Source: JBNPEO01 sp050490315
GTDB lineage: Bacteria; Actinomycetota; Actinomycetes; Actinomycetales; Micrococcaceae
Assembly: GCF_050490315.1 (NCBI RefSeq)
Contig: NZ_JBNPEO010000006.1
Coordinates: forward strand, 62,001-126,000
Length of the DNA stretch: 64,000 bases
Reading direction: 5' to 3'
The notes beneath the pieces were generated by a model. The model was given only the letters and a program-made list of their open reading frames with translations. It was not told where the DNA came from and did not search any database. Position 1 is the stretch's first letter. Each line of letters starts with the position of its first letter. Shown piece by piece: positions 60,453 to 64,000 of this stretch. The position numbers were made by a program, and so were the translations under genes.

Positions 60453-61288
60453 TAGTTTCCTTCTCCTGAACTATCCTGGGCTGAATTCTCTGCCACACCG
60501 CCGCCTTGAACAACTGCGGCCACCTTGGCGCGCGCGCTCTGTGCGGACACTTGGGCAACGTGAAGTTTTACCGAACCGTCCACCTCCTCAGCTTCAAGCC
60601 CATTGAGGGTGTTCGCTGAGGTGTAGAGCGTGTAGTGCGAGCTTTGTTCATCCCCTGCACCGATGGCTGTGATGATGGTGACGCCCAAAACGTCGGAGAG
60701 GCTTTGGGCTGCTTTCACCTCAAATTCCTCGGGAGTCAAAACGTCTACCGGGCCGTCGCTGGATTCGATTCCCGCGGCGTTTGCAAGTTCCATAATCACC
60801 GTGGCGGTGTCCTGGAGGGAGACCACACTGAAGCTGTGGCTACCCACCGAGTCCACAAGCTCCTGCAGGACCACGTCTCCGTGGACGTAAGAGTAGAGCC
60901 AGACTTTCTCCCCCTCACCCTTGGTCAGTTCAGTGATCACAATTCGCTGGCTCATACGCCGCAGGAACATCACGCCGGTGATCGGCTCAATGGCGCCCAG
61001 TTTGGTGGCTTGTGACTCGCCCTCCGGAATTACCGGGAAAGCGAGGCCCTTGGTCAGCAGGGTTCGTAGCGCAACATTGCATAGCAGTTCCCGTTGCTCC
61101 GGGTACTGGTCCAGCCACGGCAAGGTCACAGCTTGTTCATTGGCGATGCCGTCTAAGGCAACGATTTCCTCATCCGTGAGGGTGGGCAGTTGGTAGTTGG
61201 CATCACCCAAGGAGGCCAGGACAGCTAGGCCAGCCTCGCCCTCATCACGAGTGAAATTGATTCCTGGGGTCTGCGTTTCAGTGGTCAT
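60452..61288 (-). CDS. Hypothetical protein of the WXG100-like operon
   Basis: 278 residues, cytoplasmic by composition, acidic. The first half reads as an SseB-like or EspG-like alpha/beta fold (EIVALDGIANEQAVTLPWLD, TKLGAIEPITGVMFLRRMSQ, EKVWLYSYVHGDVVLQELVD), but no named family could be assigned with confidence. EspG-type proteins act as chaperones of ESX substrates, and its position right after the WXG100-like gene (4-bp ATGA overlap) fits a substrate-specific chaperone; this is inference. Confidence 0.6.
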   Translation of the reverse strand: MTTETQTPGINFTRDEGEAGLAVLASLGDANYQLPTLTDEEIVALDGIANEQAVTLPWLDQYPEQRELLCNVALRTLLTKGLAFPVIPEGESQATKLGAIEPITGVMFLRRMSQRIVITELTKGEGEKVWLYSYVHGDVVLQELVDSVGSHSFSVVSLQDTATVIMELANAAGIESSDGPVDVLTPEEFEVKAAQSLSDVLGVTIITAIGAGDEQSSHYTLYTSANTLNGLEAEEVDGSVKLHVAQVSAQSARAKVAAVVQGGGVAENSAQDSSGEGN

Positions 61289-62223
61289 GATAGGAGCCCT
61301 CCCAGGCTTGCGACAGGGTTGTGCAAGAACTTCTTGGCGCCGTCAACGGTATTGCTCACAGCATTACTGACCGCGTTCGTGGCACCATTCCAAGCTTTCG
61401 AGGCGGTGTTGCCAATCCACTTCCCGGCGGCCTTCCCCCAAGCACTATCAGCGATCATGTTGCCTAAGGCCCAGCCACCTGCAATCAGCCCAGCACCCAC
61501 CACAATACCGATTCCTACGGGGTTGGTCAGAAGACCGGCTGCAATGGCAATGGAGCCGACACCACCAAGAACACTCAGGCCACCTGCAATACGGTCCCCT
61601 CCACCACGCCAGCCACTGTGTTCGGGATTAAACATGTCGTGGATACCGCCCAGGATTGCAAACGGCGCAAGAGCAGGGCCCGCAAAGCGCCCAAACTTGC
61701 CAATCAGGCCGGTTGCTTTAGTGAAATCCTCAGCGATGGCGAAGCCCTTGAAGTTTTTTAGCCCGCCAATAACATCGAGGATTTTTTTGCTGGAAAGCAG
61801 GTTGGCCGGGTTCTTGAGCAACCCCACCATGTCCTTGATTTTGAAACCAACACCGGCGATGGCTTTGGCCCAGTCGATGAGAGTTTGGCCAGGGCTCTTG
61901 GCATCCGGTGCTGACTTGCCAACAGTCCCTGCCGGGCCTGTTGATCCGGTTGCGCTAGCGCTGGATTTGTCCTGTTCATCGGCGTTGTTTCGCAGATTTT
62001 TGGCGCCTTCTTCGAGCATTCGAGAGGCCGCCATCAGCGTTTTGCGGTGATCCGAGTTCCATTCGGACTTAAACCGGCTGGCATCCGTGCCGGTCCATGC
62101 TGTGTTGGAAGACACCAGCTGAGTCAGCGATCTCGATTGTGTCTGCAAGGCGGTTGAGGCCCGTTGAAAATCCTTTGCGAGCGACCGCAACTGAGCGACG
62201 TCCGCCCCATAAAAACCCGCCAT
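61285..62223 (-). CDS. WXG100-like type VII secretion substrate with glycine-rich C-terminal region
   Basis: 312 residues. The N-terminal ~90 residues are an ESX helical hairpin: ADVAQLRSLAKDFQRASTAL, the W-x-G turn WTGTDASRFKSEW, then LMAASRMLEEGAKNLRNNAD. A Pro/Ser linker follows (100-120) and the C-terminal half has two or three hydrophobic glycine-rich stretches (LSVLGGVGSIAIAAGLLTNP, VVGAGLIAGGWALGNMIADS). It resembles LXG/WXG100 effectors. No ESX secretion genes lie in the window. Start ATG 62223. Confidence 0.78.
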   Translation of the reverse strand: MAGFYGADVAQLRSLAKDFQRASTALQTQSRSLTQLVSSNTAWTGTDASRFKSEWNSDHRKTLMAASRMLEEGAKNLRNNADEQDKSSASATGSTGPAGTVGKSAPDAKSPGQTLIDWAKAIAGVGFKIKDMVGLLKNPANLLSSKKILDVIGGLKNFKGFAIAEDFTKATGLIGKFGRFAGPALAPFAILGGIHDMFNPEHSGWRGGGDRIAGGLSVLGGVGSIAIAAGLLTNPVGIGIVVGAGLIAGGWALGNMIADSAWGKAAGKWIGNTASKAWNGATNAVSNAVSNTVDGAKKFLHNPVASLGGLLS

Positions 62224-62319
62224 AACCAGTGACCCCCGCAAAACGATGTAGAAAAGCTATTTGCATCAGCGTAAAGCTAAGTAGCTGGTGCGTCGATGGG
62301 GATCAGTACCCATTAGAGG

Positions 62320-62378
62320 GCAAAAAAGTACGACGGCGGCGGGTGAGGTTTCACGCGAAACCGCACCCGCCGTCGTCG
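62320..62378 (-). terminator. Intrinsic terminator of ppa
   Basis: CGACGGCGGCGGGTG (62331-62345) pairs with CACCCGCCGTCG (from 62364) with an inner GGTTTC/GAAACC hairpin. On the minus strand it is followed by TACTTTTTTG. It lies about 20 bp past the ppa stop. Confidence 0.85.
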
Positions 62379-62396
62379 AACTCGTTCTAAAACTCT

Positions 62397-62882
62397 TTAG
62401 TGACCTTCGCCGAAACGCTTGATTGACGCTTCGAGCTCAGCCTCGGCAGCGGCGCGATCGCCCCAACCTTCAGCCTTAACCCACTTACCCGGCTCAAGGT
62501 CCTTGTAACGGGTGAAGAAGTGCTCGATTTCCTTGATCAAGAAGTCGCTGACGTCGGAAATTTCCTGGATGTGGTCAAAACGGGCGTCAACCGGAACGCA
62601 TAGGACCTTGGCGTCTCCGCCGCCGTCGTCGGTCATGTTGAAAACGCCGATGGGGCGGGATTCAACAATCACACCGGGGTGCAGATCAAAGTCCTGCAGG
62701 AGCACCAAAGCGTCCAAAGGATCGCCGTCTTCCCCCAGAGTGTTCTCGAAGAAACCGTAGTGCGTGGGGTACTGCATGGACGTAAAGAGGACACGGTCCA
62801 GGCGTACGCGGCCGGTTTCGTGGTCCACCTCGTACTTAACGCGGGATCCCTTGGGGATCTCGATGGTGACGTCATGCTTCAT
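62397..62882 (-). CDS. ppa: Inorganic pyrophosphatase (family I)
   Basis: 161 residues, starting at ATG 62882 with AAGGAGA upstream. It has the signature ENTLGEDGDPLDALVLLQDF with the catalytic aspartates, GVFNMTDDGGGDAKVLCVPVD, and the closing helix KRYK-like FFTRYKDLEPGKWVKAEGWG. It hydrolyses pyrophosphate from biosynthesis and drives those reactions forward. It is divergent from dacB. Confidence 0.96.
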   Translation of the reverse strand: MKHDVTIEIPKGSRVKYEVDHETGRVRLDRVLFTSMQYPTHYGFFENTLGEDGDPLDALVLLQDFDLHPGVIVESRPIGVFNMTDDGGGDAKVLCVPVDARFDHIQEISDVSDFLIKEIEHFFTRYKDLEPGKWVKAEGWGDRAAAEAELEASIKRFGEGH

Positions 62883-63073
62883 GGGAGTCTCCTTGATGTT
62901 GCACTGCACGGTTACGCGCTGGCGGCAGTTTGGTAGGCGGGGCGGCAGTGGCTCGAAAAGCTGGCTCCTGACCGCGGACTACTATTGAGGATATAGCGAA
63001 ATGCTGCGGATTTTGGAACCGGCAGCGGCACCAAATGAGCAATTAACAACACAGGGATGGGGGCCAGCGAGGT

Positions 63074-64000
63074 ATGAAGCGTGTGTTGGCGCTGATCGCT
63101 GGCTGCCTGGTGGCTGTGGCGCTGGGAGTTTTGGCCGTCCCCTCGGCTGTGGGGCTTTCCACCACCTTGCTTCGGGCCGCGACCCCCGCCAAACCCACTC
63201 CCACCATTCCCGCATGGCAATTGCCGCCCGGTTCGGTAAGTGGTGACGCGAGCAACCCGCTGACCGCCGCGGCCCCCGTGCCGTCGGCGGACAAGCTCGC
63301 TGCGGCGCTTGCTAAAACCTTAAAGCCCGACGGCGGGGGAAGGTTTAGTGCTTACGTCACCGACGCCGCTAGTGGCAAAGTCCTCTTTGAACGGGGTTCA
63401 ACGCAAGGTGTTATCCCGGCGTCGAACATGAAACTCCTCACTGCGATTGCTGCGCTTTCAACACTTGGACCCCAAACGCGATTCCATACCCAAGTCCTAG
63501 CCGGCTCTACTGCCTCCAGTGTTGTTCTGAGAGGCGGCGGAGACGTTTTGTTGAGTGCTCACGATTCCGATCCTTCCACCACGGTGGGCTATGCCGGGCT
63601 CAAAACCCTCGCCGAAGCAACGGTAAAGTCCCTGATCGCTGCTGGCATCAAGGGTGTTGTGAAGGTCTCCGTGGACGATTCACTGTTCAGCGGGCCCACA
63701 ATCAACCCGGCCGTAGACAAAGGTGATGTTGTGGCGGGAGAAACCGCTCCCGTTTACTCCTTGGCCATGAACTCGGCGCGTTACAAGGCGGGTGTTGAAA
63801 CCGGGCCACGTCCCCAAGACTCCGCGCTAGATACCGGGCAACAATTCGCAGCTGCGCTCACGGCCGCAGGTACAGCATCGGGGATTAGCGCGGACGCCGT
63901 GGTGGTGCGCGGGACCGGAAATGCTTCTAAAGTTTTGGCCAGTGCAGACTCCGCCACCGTGGGGCAGCAAGTCGAGTCAATGCTGCAAGTTTCAGACAAC
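63074..64000 (+). CDS. dacB: D-alanyl-D-alanine carboxypeptidase/endopeptidase (PBP4, DacB), partial
   Basis: 309 codons from ATG 63074 to the window end, with no stop reached. A signal-anchor helix (VLALIAGCLVAVALGVLAV) and a Pro/Ala-rich spacer precede the S13 peptidase domain. The SxxK motif is Ser117-N-M-Lys120 (IPASNMKLLTAIAA) and the SxN motif SDN is the very last three residues. The KTG box lies beyond the window. It trims peptidoglycan crosslinks outside the membrane. Divergent from ppa. Confidence 0.92.
   Translation, partial: MKRVLALIAGCLVAVALGVLAVPSAVGLSTTLLRAATPAKPTPTIPAWQLPPGSVSGDASNPLTAAAPVPSADKLAAALAKTLKPDGGGRFSAYVTDAASGKVLFERGSTQGVIPASNMKLLTAIAALSTLGPQTRFHTQVLAGSTASSVVLRGGGDVLLSAHDSDPSTTVGYAGLKTLAEATVKSLIAAGIKGVVKVSVDDSLFSGPTINPAVDKGDVVAGETAPVYSLAMNSARYKAGVETGPRPQDSALDTGQQFAAALTAAGTASGISADAVVVRGTGNASKVLASADSATVGQQVESMLQVSDN

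Overview
The window looks like chromosome of a high-GC actinobacterium, most likely Micrococcaceae (Arthrobacter sensu lato). The basis is the gene order ppiA, rhomboid, crgA, sortase, trpG, pknB-pknA-pbpA-rodA-pstP-fhaB-fhaA and tRNA-Leu(CAG), which is the conserved origin-proximal block of Actinobacteria, together with many GTG/TTG starts and protein sequences that read like Arthrobacter homologues. No species call is possible from the sequence alone.

Region 1 (1-12701) is a genomic island. It ends at 12654-12701 in a perfect 3' part of tRNA-Ala(TGC) preceded by unrelated sequence, next to a tyrosine integrase, so the island continues left of the window to a presumed intact tRNA-Ala. It carries an incomplete sugar ABC importer with a DeoR-type regulator (1-4609), an Abi_2/AbiF-type HEPN abortive-infection protein, a serine resolvase, a compact mobilisation operon with extensively overlapping genes (relaxase, MobB-like, MobC), a blank stretch likely to hold oriT, a divergent xis / XRE-int module, and a 165-residue orphan that also shows an Rx4H motif. 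No type IV secretion genes are seen, so it looks mobilisable rather than self-transmissible.

Region 2 (12788-32680) is the core cell-envelope and division block. It holds an EamA transporter, a family 2 glycosyltransferase, a repeat-rich membrane protein, cyclophilin, rhomboid protease, 2,4-dienoyl-CoA reductase, CrgA, class E sortase, a 56-residue membrane protein, the TrpG/PabA amidotransferase, and the translationally coupled fhaA-fhaB-pstP-rodA-pbpA-pknA-pknB operon that senses peptidoglycan and controls elongation and division. Two clusters of DnaA boxes sit in the intergenic regions on both sides of fadH.

Region 3 (32803-50678) is mostly metabolism and transport: DUF5997 and a LysR-like effector-domain protein, a LacI regulator, a BASS symporter, a RelA/SpoT-domain synthetase, a GH1 glucosidase with esterase, PfkB kinase and YbhB, HAD and GDPD hydrolases, glycerate kinase, a zinc alcohol dehydrogenase, a metallophosphatase, a uracil permease, a RutE-like reductase, phosphoglucomutase and a DUF4190 protein.

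Region 4 (50801-64000) holds a POT peptide transporter, a decayed gene, rhodanese, PheA, a lipid kinase, SerS, an AbiEi-like/DUF559 protein, a HAD phosphatase, a SatD-like regulator, a three-gene WXG100-like operon with an RDD protein, inorganic pyrophosphatase and the start of a PBP4-type DacB. The most distinctive signal here is a pair of related 62-bp palindromic elements, one on each side of the AbiEi-like/DUF559 gene.
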